A stretch of 64,000 nt of DNA. Source: Massilia sp. Bi118. GTDB taxonomy: Bacteria > Pseudomonadota > Gammaproteobacteria > Burkholderiales > Burkholderiaceae_D. The number at the start of each line of letters is the position of its first letter. Position 1 is the first letter of the stretch. The stretch is taken from NCBI RefSeq assembly GCF_918697865.1, contig NZ_CAKKMV010000008.1:186001-250000 (forward strand). The letters are read 5' to 3'. The notes below the pieces were generated by a model. That model worked only from the letters and a program-made list of their open reading frames with translations. It was not told the origin of the DNA and did not search any database. This document shows positions 51,843-61,238 of this stretch, one piece after another. A program made the translations under genes and the position numbers.

Positions 51843-54800
51843 ATGAACATCTCACGCTTTTTCGTCGACAAGCCGATCTTCGCGGCGGTGTTGTCGGTCA
51901 TCGTCTTCGTGGCCGGCCTCATCTCGATCTTCCAGCTGCCGATTTCCGAGTATCCGGAAGTGGTGCCGCCCTCCGTGGTGGTGCGCGCCCAGTACCCTGG
52001 CGCGAACCCGAAGGTGATCGCTGAAACCGTCGCCACCCCGATCGAACAGGAGATCAACGGCGTCGAGGACATGCTCTACATGACCTCGCAGAACACCTCG
52101 GACGGCGCGCTGCAGCTGACCGTGACCTTCAAGATCGGCACCAATGTCGAGCAGGCCGAGACGGCCGTGCAGAACCGCGTCCAGCGCGCGCTGCCGCGCC
52201 TGCCGGAAGAGGTGCGCCAGATCGGCGTCACCACGGTCAAGAGCTCGCCGAATATCACCATGGTGGTCCACCTGAATTCGCCGGACGGCCGCTATGACGA
52301 CCTGTACCTGCGCAACTACGCGACCCTGAACGTCAAGGACCAGCTGGCGCGCATCACCGGCATGGGCGACGTCCAGCTGTTCGGTTCGGGCGACTACGCG
52401 ATGCGCGTCTGGCTCGATCCGCAGAAGGTCGCTGCCCGTAACCTGACCGCCAGCGATGTCGTGAATGCGATCCGCGAGCAGAACGTGCAGGTCGCGGCCG
52501 GCGTGATCGGCCAGGGCCCGTCGAAGGGCGCCGAGTTCCAGCTAACGGTCAATACCCAGGGCCGCCTGCAGTCGGAAGAAGAATTCGGCAACATCGTCGT
52601 CAAGACCAGCCAGGATGGCGCGACCACCCTGCTGAAGGATGTCGCGCGCCTCGAAATGGGCTCGAACTCCTATGCCCTGCGCTCGCTGCTCGACAACAAG
52701 TCGGCCGTCGCGATCCCGATCTTCCAGTCGCCGACCGCGAATGCGCTGCAGCTCTCGACCGACGTGCGCAACAAGATGGAAGAGCTGTCGAAGGACTTCC
52801 CGCAGGGGATGAGCTACAGCATCGTGTATGACCCGACCCAGTTCGTGCGCGAATCGATCGACTCCGTGGTCCACACCCTGATCGAAGCGGTGGTGCTGGT
52901 GGCGCTGGTCGTGATCGTGTTCCTGCAGACCTGGCGTGCCTCCGTGATTCCGCTGCTGGCGGTGCCGGTGTCGGTGGTCGGTACTTTTGCCGTGATGCTG
53001 GGCTTCGGCTTCTCGATCAACACGCTGTCCCTGTTCGGGCTGGTGCTGGCGATCGGTATCGTGGTCGACGACGCCATCGTGGTGGTGGAGAACGTCGAGC
53101 GCAACATCGAGAACGGATTGAGCCCGCATGACGCCACCGTGCAGGCGATGAAAGAGGTGTCCGGTCCGATCATCGCGATCGCCCTGGTGCTGTGCGCCGT
53201 GTTCGTGCCGATCGCCTTCGTGTCCGGCCTGACCGGCCAGTTCTACCGCCAGTTCGCGCTGACCATCGCGATTTCGACCGTGATCTCGGCATTCAGCTCG
53301 CTGACCCTGGCCCCGGCTTTGTCGGCGGTGCTGCTGCAGCCGCATGGCGCCAAGAAGGACAAGCTGACCCGCGCCATGGACGCTGTGTTCGGCCGCTTCT
53401 TCAAAGGCTTCAACCGCTTCTTCCACCGCTCCTCGCACGCTTATGAAGGCGGCGTGAAGGGCGTCCTGAAGCGCAAGAGCGCCTCGCTGGGCGTGTACGT
53501 GCTGCTCGCGATCGCCGGCATCTTCATGTTCAAGGCGGTGCCGCCGGGCTTCGTCCCCTCGCAGGACAAGGCTTACCTGATCGGCTTCGCCCAGCTGCCG
53601 GACGCCGCCTCGCTGGACCGCACCGATGCCGTGATCCGCAAGATGTCGGATGTAGCGAAGCAGATCCCGGGCGTGGAATCCTCGGTCGCCTTCCCGGCCT
53701 GTCGATCAACGGCTTCACCAATGCGCCGAACGCCGGCATCGTGTTCACCACGCTGAAGCCTTTCGACCAGCGCAAGGGCAAGGAGCAGAGCGCCGAAGCC
53801 ATCGCCGGCGAGATCAACAAGCGCATGGGCGCCATCGAGGACGCCTTCGTGATGGTCCTGCCGCCGCCGCCGGTGAACGGCCTGGGCACCACGGGCGGCT
53901 TCAAGATGATGATCGAAGACCGCGGCAACCTCGGCTACGATGAGCTGAACAAGGCGGTGCAGGCCTTCATGGCCAAGGCCGCGGCCGACAAGCGCCTGCA
54001 AGGCGTGTTCTCGGGCTACCAGATCAACGTGCCGCAGCTGTTCGCCGACGTCGACCGCGTGAAGGCAAAGCAGTTGGGCGTGTCGCTGGCCGAGATCAAC
54101 CAGACCTTGCAGATCAACCTCGGCTCGCTGTACGTGAACGACTTCAACCAGTTCGGCCGTACCTACCAGGTGCGTGTGCAGGCCGACGCGCCCTTCCGTT
54201 CGCAGCGCGAGCAGATCGCGCAGCTGAAGGTCCGCTCCGGCACCGGCGAGATGATCCCGCTGTCCTCGATCATGAAGGTCAAGGATACCTATGGCCCGGA
54301 CCGCGTCCAGCGCTACAACGGCTACGTCGCCGCCGAGATGAACGGCGGCCCGGCCCCAGGCGTGTCCTCGGGCCAGGCCCAGGCCGCGATGGAGGAAATC
54401 GCCCGCGAAGTGCTGCCGAAGGGGATTACCTACGAATGGACCGACCTGACCTACCAGGACATCCTGGCCGGTAACACCATGATCTACGTGTTCCCGCTGT
54501 GCGTGCTGCTGGTCTTCCTGGTGCTGGCCGCGCAGTACGAAAGCTGGACGCTGCCGCTGGCCGTGATCCTGATCGTGCCGATGTCGATCCTGTGCGCCCT
54601 GATCGGCGTGAAGCTGACCGGCGGCGACAACAACGTGTTCACGCAGATCGCCCTGTTCGTGCTGGTCGGGCTGGCGTCGAAGAACGCGATCCTGATCGTG
54701 GAGTTCGCGGTGGAGCTGGAGCAGCATGGCCGCAGCATCGTCGCCGCCGCGCTGGAAGCTTGCCGCCTGCGCCTGCGTCCGATCCTGATGACCTCGATCG

Positions 54801-55036
54801 CTTTCATCATGGGCGTGCTGCCGCTGGTGTTCTCGCACGGCGCCGGCGCCGAGATGCGCCACGCCATGGGTGTGGCGGTGTTTGCCGGCATGCTGGGCGT
54901 GACCTTCTTCGGCCTGTTCCTGACGCCGGTGTTCTACGTCCTGCTGCGCACCCTGGCGGCGCGCTTCGGCAAGCCCTCGCATCGCCTTGCGCATGTCGAA
55001 CCGCATGCCCCCGAACTCGAAGGAGCTTTGAAATGA
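51843..55036 (+). pseudogene. RND family (HAE1) multidrug efflux permease, one-base frameshift
   Basis: Two overlapping reading frames together encode one HAE1 permease of about 1064 residues, as expected. The first runs from 51843 to the shift and the second from there to 55036. At 53694-53697 the codons for FPG-LSINGF lack one G: TTC CCG GCC TGT instead of TTC CCG GGC CTG. Translation in the original frame ends at 53756. Conserved charges in TM4 (GIVVDDAIVVVEN) and TM10 (GLASKNAILIVEFA) are intact. It may be a real inactivating mutation or a sequencing error in a GC run. If real, the pump is not functional. It would be similar to MexF/BpeF-type pumps. Confidence 0.88.
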
Positions 55037-56673
55037 GTGTTTTGATCGTCAATCCGGTTCACCCGACGCCGCAAGCCGAACAGGCTTGGGATCGGGCCCT
55101 CGATGAAGCCCTGGCGAAGCCGTCGCGCCGCACGCTGGCGCAGCCGGTGGTGAAGACCGTCGCGAAATTCGCACCGCGCTTCGCCACCGTGCTGGCGGCC
55201 CTGCTGCTGAGCGCCTGCGCGGCGCCGGCCTTCCACCAGCCTTCGGTATCGACGCCGGCGGCCTTCAAGGAGGCGATGGTGGCGACGCCGGCTGCATCGC
55301 CCGAAGTCGTGCGCAGCGCCGCCGACGGCACCACCTGGAAGACCGCCCAGCCGGCTGAAAGCCAGCCGCGCGGCGAATGGTGGAAAGCCTTCAACGACAC
55401 CCGCCTGGACGGCCTGATCGCCCAGGCCACGGCCAGCAACCAGAACCTGACGGTGGCTGCCGCGCGTGTAAAACAGGCGCGGGCCATCGCCGGCATCGCC
55501 GAAGCGGACCGCATTCCGCAGATCGGGGCCGGCGTCGGCGCCCAGCGCGGGCAGTTGTCGCCGCTGGAGGCGGGCGTGGCACCGGGGACGCGCATGTCGC
55601 CGGTGACGAGCTACAAGGCCAGCCTCAGCGCCAGCTACGAGCTCGATCTGTTCGGCCGCGTGTCGAGCAATGTGGCGGCGGCGCGCGGCGATGCCGGCGC
55701 CGTCGAGGCGACTTACCGCTCGGTGCTGCTGTCGCTGCAGGCCGACGTCGCCCAGACCTACTTCCGGCTGCGCGCCCTGGATGCCGAAATCGCCACGGTG
55801 AACCAGACCGTGCGCCTGCGCGAAGAGAGCGTGCGCGTCACCGGTCGCCGTTTCGAGCTGGGCGACATCGGCGAATTCGACCTGTCGCGGGCGAAGACGG
55901 AGCTGTCCACCGCGCGCGCCGAAGCGATCGGCCTGCAGCGCCGGCGCGCCACTGCGGAACACGCGCTGGCTGTGCTGCTGGGCCAGCCGGCCTCGAACTT
56001 CGGCGCCGCCAGCGACCCGCTGGAAGCGAACGCCAGCCTGCCGCTGATCCCGACCGGCCTGCCATCGAGCCTGCTGGAGCGCCGCCCCGACATCGCCGGC
56101 GCCCAGCGCACGATGGAAGCAGCCAATGCCCGCATCGGCGTGGCGCGCTCCGCCATGTTCCCGGCGCTGAGCATCGGCGCCAACGGCGGCGGCGTGGCCG
56201 GCACCTTCGGCGACGTCTTCAAGTGGAGCAGCCGCTCCTGGCTACTGGGCGCGACCCTGGCCATGCCGCTGATCGACGGCGGCCGCAACCGCAGCAACGT
56301 GGTGCGCAGCGAAGCCGCGCTGGAAGAAGCGGTGGGCAGCTACCGCCAGAGCGTGCTGGTGGCCTTTGCCGAAGTCGAGGACAACCTGGCCGGACTGCGC
56401 GTGCTGGCGGAGCAGGGTGCGGAAGTCGAGGCGGCCGTGGTCTCGGCGCGGCGCTCGGCCGACCTGGCGCAGAAGCTGTACGACGCCGGCCGATCGAGCT
56501 ACCTGGAGCTGCTGGATGCGCAGCGCAACCTGGCTTCCGTGGAGCGCACCGCGGTGCAGCTGCGCGGCGACCGTGCGGTCACCACGGTGGCGCTGATCCG
56601 CGCGCTGGGCGGCGGCTGGGATGCGGCGCCTTCGTCGTCGCCCGCAAGTGCGGTGGCGCTGGCGAGCAAATGA
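55033..56673 (+). CDS. NodT-family outer-membrane factor lipoprotein
   Basis: The product is 546 residues from ATG 55033, whose bases overlap the permease stop (ATGA). The lipobox LLLSAC is about 60 residues in, which is a long leader; GTG codons at 55147/55150 (giving VKTVAKFAPRFATVLAALLL) may be the true start and would fit a signal peptide. Two outer-membrane efflux repeats form the TolC-like barrel and helices (QNLTVAAARVKQARAIAGIAEAD; SASYELDLFGRVSSNVAAARG). It completes the tripartite system with the adaptor and permease, opening to the outside. Confidence 0.92.
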   Translation: MSVLIVNPVHPTPQAEQAWDRALDEALAKPSRRTLAQPVVKTVAKFAPRFATVLAALLLSACAAPAFHQPSVSTPAAFKEAMVATPAASPEVVRSAADGTTWKTAQPAESQPRGEWWKAFNDTRLDGLIAQATASNQNLTVAAARVKQARAIAGIAEADRIPQIGAGVGAQRGQLSPLEAGVAPGTRMSPVTSYKASLSASYELDLFGRVSSNVAAARGDAGAVEATYRSVLLSLQADVAQTYFRLRALDAEIATVNQTVRLREESVRVTGRRFELGDIGEFDLSRAKTELSTARAEAIGLQRRRATAEHALAVLLGQPASNFGAASDPLEANASLPLIPTGLPSSLLERRPDIAGAQRTMEAANARIGVARSAMFPALSIGANGGGVAGTFGDVFKWSSRSWLLGATLAMPLIDGGRNRSNVVRSEAALEEAVGSYRQSVLVAFAEVEDNLAGLRVLAEQGAEVEAAVVSARRSADLAQKLYDAGRSSYLELLDAQRNLASVERTAVQLRGDRAVTTVALIRALGGGWDAAPSSSPASAVALASK

Positions 56674-56764
56674 ATGAAGTGAGTGGGTAGTTTTGGGAAA
56701 GCCCTTTGCGGCGGCATGTGCGAGCGTGCCGCCGTTTTTTTCGCCTGGCCGCTACAATCGCCGC

Positions 56765-57304
56765 ATGCCGACCTCCGACCTCGAACCCAGCTCCCTCCTC
56801 ACCGGCCTGGCCCCGGTCATCGCCCCCGATACCCGCATCCTGATCCTCGGCAGCTTCCCCGGCGCCCAATCGCTGGCCGCCCAGCAGTACTACGCCCACC
56901 CGCGCAATCAGTTCTGGAAACTGGTTGGAGAGCTGGTTGGCGAAGACCTCTACAACCTGCCCTACAACGAACGCCTGCCGCGCTTACTTACACATCGCTT
57001 CGGCCTGTGGGACGTGCTGGCCGCCTGCGAGCGCGAAGGCAGCCTCGATTCCTCGATCCGCAAGCCGGCCGCCAACGATTTCGAGCGCCTGCGCCACCTG
57101 TGTCCTGAACTGGAGACGGTCGGCTTCAACGGCCAGGCCTCGGGCAAGTTCGCGCCGCAATTCGAACAGGCCGGCTACCGCAGCGTGGTGCTGCCTTCGT
57201 CCTCGCCTGCGCACATGGCGATGAACTTCGAGCAGAAGCTGGAAGTGTGGCGCCGGCTCGTCGACCACAGCCTAAGGCCTGTGATCACCGGGCAACTGTT
57301 CTGA
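56765..57304 (+). CDS. DNA-deoxyinosine glycosylase (uracil-DNA glycosylase superfamily)
   Basis: The product is 179 residues from MPTSDLEPSSLLTG. The motif GSFPGAQSLAAQQYYAHPRNQFWKLV in shorter form (ILGSFPGAQSLAAQQYYAHP) and the downstream PSSSPAHM are those of the hypoxanthine-DNA glycosylase group within the UDG superfamily. It should remove deaminated adenine (hypoxanthine) from DNA and start base excision repair. It stands alone, after the efflux operon, and is one of three DNA-repair genes in this window (with ada and mpg). Confidence 0.9.
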   Translation: MPTSDLEPSSLLTGLAPVIAPDTRILILGSFPGAQSLAAQQYYAHPRNQFWKLVGELVGEDLYNLPYNERLPRLLTHRFGLWDVLAACEREGSLDSSIRKPAANDFERLRHLCPELETVGFNGQASGKFAPQFEQAGYRSVVLPSSSPAHMAMNFEQKLEVWRRLVDHSLRPVITGQLF

Positions 57305-57330
57305 AGCTGTTTGTGCGCCGCACAAGGAAG

Positions 57331-57595
57331 CGTGTTACACTGCGTATGCGGTCAGGTCTCGATGGTCCTGCCGTTCCCTGTGTAAGGTACGCAGCGCGAC
57401 ATGTGTAATGCCGCAAGCGAGCAAACCGGGCGGGGATGTCATTCCACATACGTTGGTCGGTTTACACGATGGATGCACCTGGCAGATAGCCTCGGCGTCC
57501 GGGCTCCGCACCCTGCAGATAGCAGGGGCTGGAGCGGCGATTAAGGCATTGGCGTCACATTGAAACGAAGCCCGCAGTGAGCGGGCTTTTTTTTT
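57331..57595 (+). ncRNA. candidate structured RNA or leader upstream of the infA pair
   Basis: A 265-base stretch without a convincing frame contains many stems: CTGCGTA (57340) with TACGCAG (57388); GGTCAGG with CCTGCC inside it; GTGTAA (57403) with TTACAC (57462); GCTCC (57503) with GGAGC (57531) around CCCTGC-agata-GCAGGG (57511-57527); and AATGCC (57407) with GGCATT (57545) as an alternative. It ends in a strong terminator. TACACT at 57336 may be a -10. It could be a stand-alone RNA or an attenuator for infA. It is not recognised as 6S, SRP, tmRNA or RNase P RNA. Confidence 0.6.
57568..57595 (+). terminator. intrinsic terminator before infA copy 1
   Basis: AAGCCCGC-agtga-GCGGGCTT is followed by a long run of T. 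It lies 30 bases upstream of the infA copy 1 start, so transcription through infA needs read-through or a later start. Confidence 0.93.
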
Positions 57596-57624
57596 CAACC
57601 ATCCTACCGAACTGGAGTATGCAG

Positions 57625-57891
57625 ATGGCAAAAGAAGAACTCATCGAAATGAATGGCGTTGTCTCCGAGGTCCTGCCGGATTCGCGTTTTCGTGTGGACT
57701 GCGAAAATGGCCACAAGCTGATCGCCTACACTGCGGGCAAGATGAAAAAGAATCACATCCGCATCCTCGCCGGCGACCAGGTCAGCCTGGAGCTGTCCCC
57801 GTATGACCTCAGCAAGGGCCGCATCACCTTCCGTCACATCGAGAAGCGCGGCGCGCCCGCACCCCGCTCGAACTTCCGCGGCCGCCGCTGA
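57625..57891 (+). CDS. infA: translation initiation factor IF-1, copy 1
   Basis: The product is 88 residues from [24 protein letters not shown] lies 8 bases upstream. The S1-like OB fold of IF-1 is present: [44 protein letters not shown] basic tail ([10 protein letters not shown]) extends beyond the usual 72 residues and marks the second-type IF-1 of Burkholderiales. IF-1 binds the ribosomal A site at initiation; the second copy is thought to act under cold or other stress. It has its own upstream structured RNA and a following terminator. Confidence 0.96.
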   Translation: MAKEELIEMNGVVSEVLPDSRFRVDCENGHKLIAYTAGKMKKNHIRILAGDQVSLELSPYDLSKGRITFRHIEKRGAPAPRSNFRGRR

Positions 57892-57920
57892 TCGCACGGC
57901 AAGCAGCACGGCAAGCGAAG

Positions 57921-57945
57921 AAAAGGGCATTTGCCCTTTTTTTTT
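57921..57945 (+). terminator. intrinsic terminator after infA copy 1
   Basis: AAAAGGGCA and TTTGCCCTTTT form a tight hairpin with a long T-run. A 12-base direct repeat GCACGGCAAGCA/GCACGGCAAGCG lies just before it (57894-57917). Confidence 0.92.
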
Positions 57946-58109
57946 CGCGCAACGTCCCCATATCGGTTCCATCCCCCAATCTCCCTACGGCTCGACACTG
58001 CAGCCGGAGCCGTTTTTCCCGACTTCGACCCTGTCAACCGCCCCAGGCGCTGCGTCAGCAATGCCTGGGATTGGGCATTGGCGTTAACGATTCATGAAAA
58101 GGACACGAG

Positions 58110-58370
58110 ATGAAAGAAGACCTGATTGAAATGCATGGCAAAGTGACTGAAGTGCTGCCGGAAATGCGCTTCCGCGTGGATCTCGAGAATGGCCACCAGC
58201 TGGTCGCGTACACCTCCGGCCGGATGAAGCGGAATCACATCCGCATCATCGCCGGCGACCGCGTCACGCTGGAAATGTCGCCGTATGATTTGAACAAGGG
58301 GCGTATCACCTTCCGCCACTTGGAAAAACACGGCATGCCGAAACCGGCGCCGCGGCCGCGCCGCCACTAA
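58110..58370 (+). CDS. infA: translation initiation factor IF-1, copy 2
   Basis: The product is 86 residues, [20 protein letters not shown] and then an OB fold close to copy 1 (about 70 percent identical by eye), with a basic, proline-rich tail (KPAPRPRRH). It is preceded by GGACACGAG rather than a strong Shine-Dalgarno. A hairpin CAATGCC-n8-GGCATTG (58059-58080) lies 30-50 bases upstream. GGCATTGGCGT occurs both here (58074) and before copy 1 (57545). It is separated from copy 1 by a terminator, so it should have its own promoter. It probably arose by tandem duplication. Confidence 0.95.
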   Translation: MKEDLIEMHGKVTEVLPEMRFRVDLENGHQLVAYTSGRMKRNHIRIIAGDRVTLEMSPYDLNKGRITFRHLEKHGMPKPAPRPRRH

Positions 58371-58394
58371 GAGGGCGTAACAAAGCCCGGTAGC

Positions 58395-59552
58395 TCAGCG
58401 CATGCCGAGCTGGCGCAGGTGGGCCAGCTTGGCGTTGTAGATGTTGCGGGTGTCTTTCTTTGTGCTGGTGTCCGCGGCAAGGGTCAGCTCTTCGCGGGCT
58501 TCCTTGAACTCGCCGAGCTGGATCAGGCTCGCCGCCAGCCAGAAGTGGAATTCGTCGTAGTAGGGCGCGCGTTTCACCTCGCGCGCGAACAAGTCCCGCG
58601 CCTCGCTGAACTCCCCCCGCTGGTAGGCTGTGACGCCCTTGTTGAAATATTGGAAGGGCGCGACCGGCTCGATCTTGGCGACGCGCTGCGCGATCGTCTT
58701 CGCTTCTTCCGTTTTACCCAGCGCCATCAGCACCGGTTCGATGTTGCGCAGCGCGATGACGCTTTCCGGCTCGCGCATCAGGGCGGCGCGGTAGGCGCGC
58801 TCGGCCATGGACAGGTCGCCATGGCGTTCATAGATCACACCCAGGGTATTGTAGGCCAGCGCGGTGCGCGGATTGCTGCCCGTCGCTGCCCGCGCCCACC
58901 AGTAGGCATCGTCGATCTTGCCTTCGACCAGGGCTTCGGCGGCGCGGTTGTTCTGGTACATCATGACGATCTCTTCCTCTTCCAGCTGCTGCGTGTAGCG
59001 CTTGTCGGCGCGCGGGTCGGGCAGGAAGTCGACCACCAGCGCACGCTCCGGATCAGTGGCATAGGGCTGGTTGGGGATGCGGAAGCCCAGCACCAGGTTC
59101 ACGTGGCCGCTGAGCAGGTACAGGCCGCCGTTGCGGCTCCAGCTCTCGTCGAGGGTGACGCTCTGGTACTGCACCCGCATGCCGAGTTCCTTGGCGAAGG
59201 CGGCCGTCATGATCACCAGCGACATGCAATTGCCGGCGCGGTCGCGGTAAGTCTCGGCCGCGTTGCGGGTATAGGTGGCGTCGTAGTCGAGTTTCAGGCC
59301 GGTCTTGCCGCCGTTGTAGAGGGCCTCGAGCAGCCCGTATTCCTGGCCCCGGTTGCGCAGGTAGGTATTGAACGCCGCGCTGTGCAGGTAATCGCGCATT
59401 TCCGGGCTGAGCGTGAACAGCTCGGCCGTGCTGACCGGCTTCGAGGGCGGCTTGAAGGAAGCGTCGCTGTACAGGTCGGGGGTGGGGGGCAGCTTCGGCG
59501 TGCCGGCGCAGCCGGCCAGCAAGACCAGCAGGATCGCTACGAGGTGTCTCAT
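58395..59552 (-). CDS. lipoprotein with transglutaminase-like and TPR domains
   Basis: The product is 385 residues. The lipobox is LLAGC (C15). A transglutaminase-like core has the triad Cys in RAGNCMSLV, His in LLSGHVNLV and Asp in VVDFLP. The C-terminal 180 residues are TPR repeats (NPRTALAYNTLGVIYERHGD; FQYFNKGVTAYQRGEFSEARD). Such proteins may process or crosslink periplasmic targets, and TPRs give protein contacts. It is lone on the minus strand, convergent with infA copy 2. The target is not known. Confidence 0.85.
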   Translation of the reverse strand: MRHLVAILLVLLAGCAGTPKLPPTPDLYSDASFKPPSKPVSTAELFTLSPEMRDYLHSAAFNTYLRNRGQEYGLLEALYNGGKTGLKLDYDATYTRNAAETYRDRAGNCMSLVIMTAAFAKELGMRVQYQSVTLDESWSRNGGLYLLSGHVNLVLGFRIPNQPYATDPERALVVDFLPDPRADKRYTQQLEEEEIVMMYQNNRAAEALVEGKIDDAYWWARAATGSNPRTALAYNTLGVIYERHGDLSMAERAYRAALMREPESVIALRNIEPVLMALGKTEEAKTIAQRVAKIEPVAPFQYFNKGVTAYQRGEFSEARDLFAREVKRAPYYDEFHFWLAASLIQLGEFKEAREELTLAADTSTKKDTRNIYNAKLAHLRQLGMR

Positions 59553-59621
59553 CTTTTCCTCCGTGTCCGGTGAACTTTTTCTTTCAGTATCTGCCGGTGC
59601 GGAGGAGATGTAAAGACGCTC

Positions 59622-60491
59622 TTAATCCTCTTCGTGGAAGGCTTCGTGCAGCTCGTCGAGCAGCTCGGCGGTTTCTTCCTCCGACAGGCCCAGATAGGTG
59701 CAGGCGCGCGCGCCGCCCTTGTTCCATTCGAGCGATTCGCCATGGCCCTGGTACTTGCTGATCGCGGCTTCCGCCAGCAGCGACAGCGCCACCAGCGAGC
59801 GCACCGCGCCGGCCGTGTTGGCGTCTTCCAGCACCGTGTAGTCGTGGTGGTGCAGGATGGCCCAGGCCACGTGGTCCGACAGGCCCCAGTTGCGCGCCAG
59901 CAGGCAGCCGATCGCCGCGTGCGAGGTCGAATGGCGTTCTTCCTCCAGCGCCGTGAACGGGCGTTCCGCTTCGAGCGAGGCGGCGGCGTAGGTGGCGTCG
60001 TAGTCGGCAAAGCGGTCCATCAGCAGGGGCACGCCGGTATCGCAGAACAGGCCGAAAGTGTGGGCCACGTCCGCCTCGCCGATGCGCAGGCGGCGCGACA
60101 GGAATACCATCGCTTGCGCGCGGCGCGTCGAGACGTCCCAGAAGCTGGCCAGGGCCGCGCTGTTGGCCGGGATCGCCTGGCGCGCCAGCAGGCCTGTCAT
60201 CAGCGAAGCGACCTGGTTAATGCCGAGGAAGAGGATGGCCTGCTCGATCGACTTGGCCTTGCGCCGCCCGCCGTAGATGGACGAATTGGCCAGCTTCAGC
60301 AGGGCGCCCGACATGCCGACGTCGCTGGCAACGATGCGGCCGATGGCGTCGAGGCTCGGATCGTCCGACGACAGTTCGCGCTGCAGGTCCGCCAGCAGGC
60401 TCGGACGCGGCGGGATGCGGATCGACTTCATCAGGGCGTCGACGGGATCCTCGGCGGTGCTCGGACGCGCCAGGGCGGATGCAGTACTCAT
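59622..60491 (-). CDS. HDOD domain signalling protein
   Basis: The product is 289 residues from MSTASALARPSTAED; upstream in-frame codons include only a TTG. It has the HDOD fold (PPRPSLLADLQRELSSDDPS, IVASDVGMSGALLKLANSS, IEQAILFLGINQV), related to HD domains but without a full HD metal site. HDOD proteins often take part in cyclic-di-GMP, motility or virulence regulation. It is divergent from mpg across a 177-base AT-richer gap that should hold both promoters. Confidence 0.9.
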   Translation of the reverse strand: MSTASALARPSTAEDPVDALMKSIRIPPRPSLLADLQRELSSDDPSLDAIGRIVASDVGMSGALLKLANSSIYGGRRKAKSIEQAILFLGINQVASLMTGLLARQAIPANSAALASFWDVSTRRAQAMVFLSRRLRIGEADVAHTFGLFCDTGVPLLMDRFADYDATYAAASLEAERPFTALEEERHSTSHAAIGCLLARNWGLSDHVAWAILHHHDYTVLEDANTAGAVRSLVALSLLAEAAISKYQGHGESLEWNKGGARACTYLGLSEEETAELLDELHEAFHEED

Positions 60492-60668
60492 GGCAGGGAG
60501 GGGAAACAATGCTGCACGGAAATATGTGCAAAGCTCGTCACTATAAACCAGTGCAGATCAAGTTGCACCAAAGTATTCACTTTGTGTAGCAAATCGGACA
60601 GTTGTGCTTTTTACAATCGATGCGCTGACTGTGCGACTTGCCGGCCGCAGCCGTTATAAGATTGTTAC

Positions 60669-61238
60669 ATGTCTTCTACCATTCTTGCCGGTATCGATTT
60701 CTCCGCCCCGTCGCACCTGGTGGCGCGCCAGCTGATCGGCGTGACCGTGCTGTTCAACGGCGTCGGCGGCCGGATCGTCGAAACCGAAGCTTACGACGGC
60801 GAGGATCCGGCCTCGCACAGCTATTCCGGCCCCACCGACCGCAACTTCGCGATGTTCGGGCCGCCCGCTCACGCCTACGTCTACCGCTCCTACGGCATCC
60901 ACTGGTGCCTGAACTTCGTCTGCCGCGAAGAGGGGCATGGCGCCGGGGTCCTGCTCCGCGCGCTGGAGCCGGTCACCGGGCTGGAGCAGATGCGCGAGCG
61001 ACGCGGCACGACTGACGAGTGGCTGCTCTGCTCCGGGCCGGGCAAGCTGACCCAGGCGCTGGGCGTGACGCGGGCGCAGAACGGCACTTCGCTGGCGCAG
61101 CCGCCGTTCGAGCTGGTGGCTGCGCCGGAGGGAATCGAGGTGGTGACCGGGCCGCGCATCGGCATCTCGAAGGCGATCGATGTGCCGTGGCGCTTTGGCT
61201 TGAAGCATTCCCGCTACGTCAGCAAGAAGTTCCCTTAA
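60669..61238 (+). CDS. mpg: 3-methyladenine DNA glycosylase (AAG/MPG type)
   Basis: The product is 189 residues. It excises alkylated and deaminated purines from DNA. The catalytic Glu is in [17 protein letters not shown], the intercalating Tyr in [12 protein letters not shown], and [11 protein letters not shown] is conserved. The start is [15 protein letters not shown]. The stop TAA overlaps the stop of the convergent chemoreceptor gene in a shared TTAA. Confidence 0.95.
   Translation: MSSTILAGIDFSAPSHLVARQLIGVTVLFNGVGGRIVETEAYDGEDPASHSYSGPTDRNFAMFGPPAHAYVYRSYGIHWCLNFVCREEGHGAGVLLRALEPVTGLEQMRERRGTTDEWLLCSGPGKLTQALGVTRAQNGTSLAQPPFELVAAPEGIEVVTGPRIGISKAIDVPWRFGLKHSRYVSKKFP

Noticed and set aside
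51843-55036. Two separate RND genes
   Set aside because: The frames overlap by only 16 bases, each lacks half the domain, and together with one inserted base they make one 1064-residue permease.
57331-57595. 6S, tmRNA, SRP or RNase P RNA
   Set aside because: The characteristic motifs of these RNAs were not found, and the stem arrangement is different.
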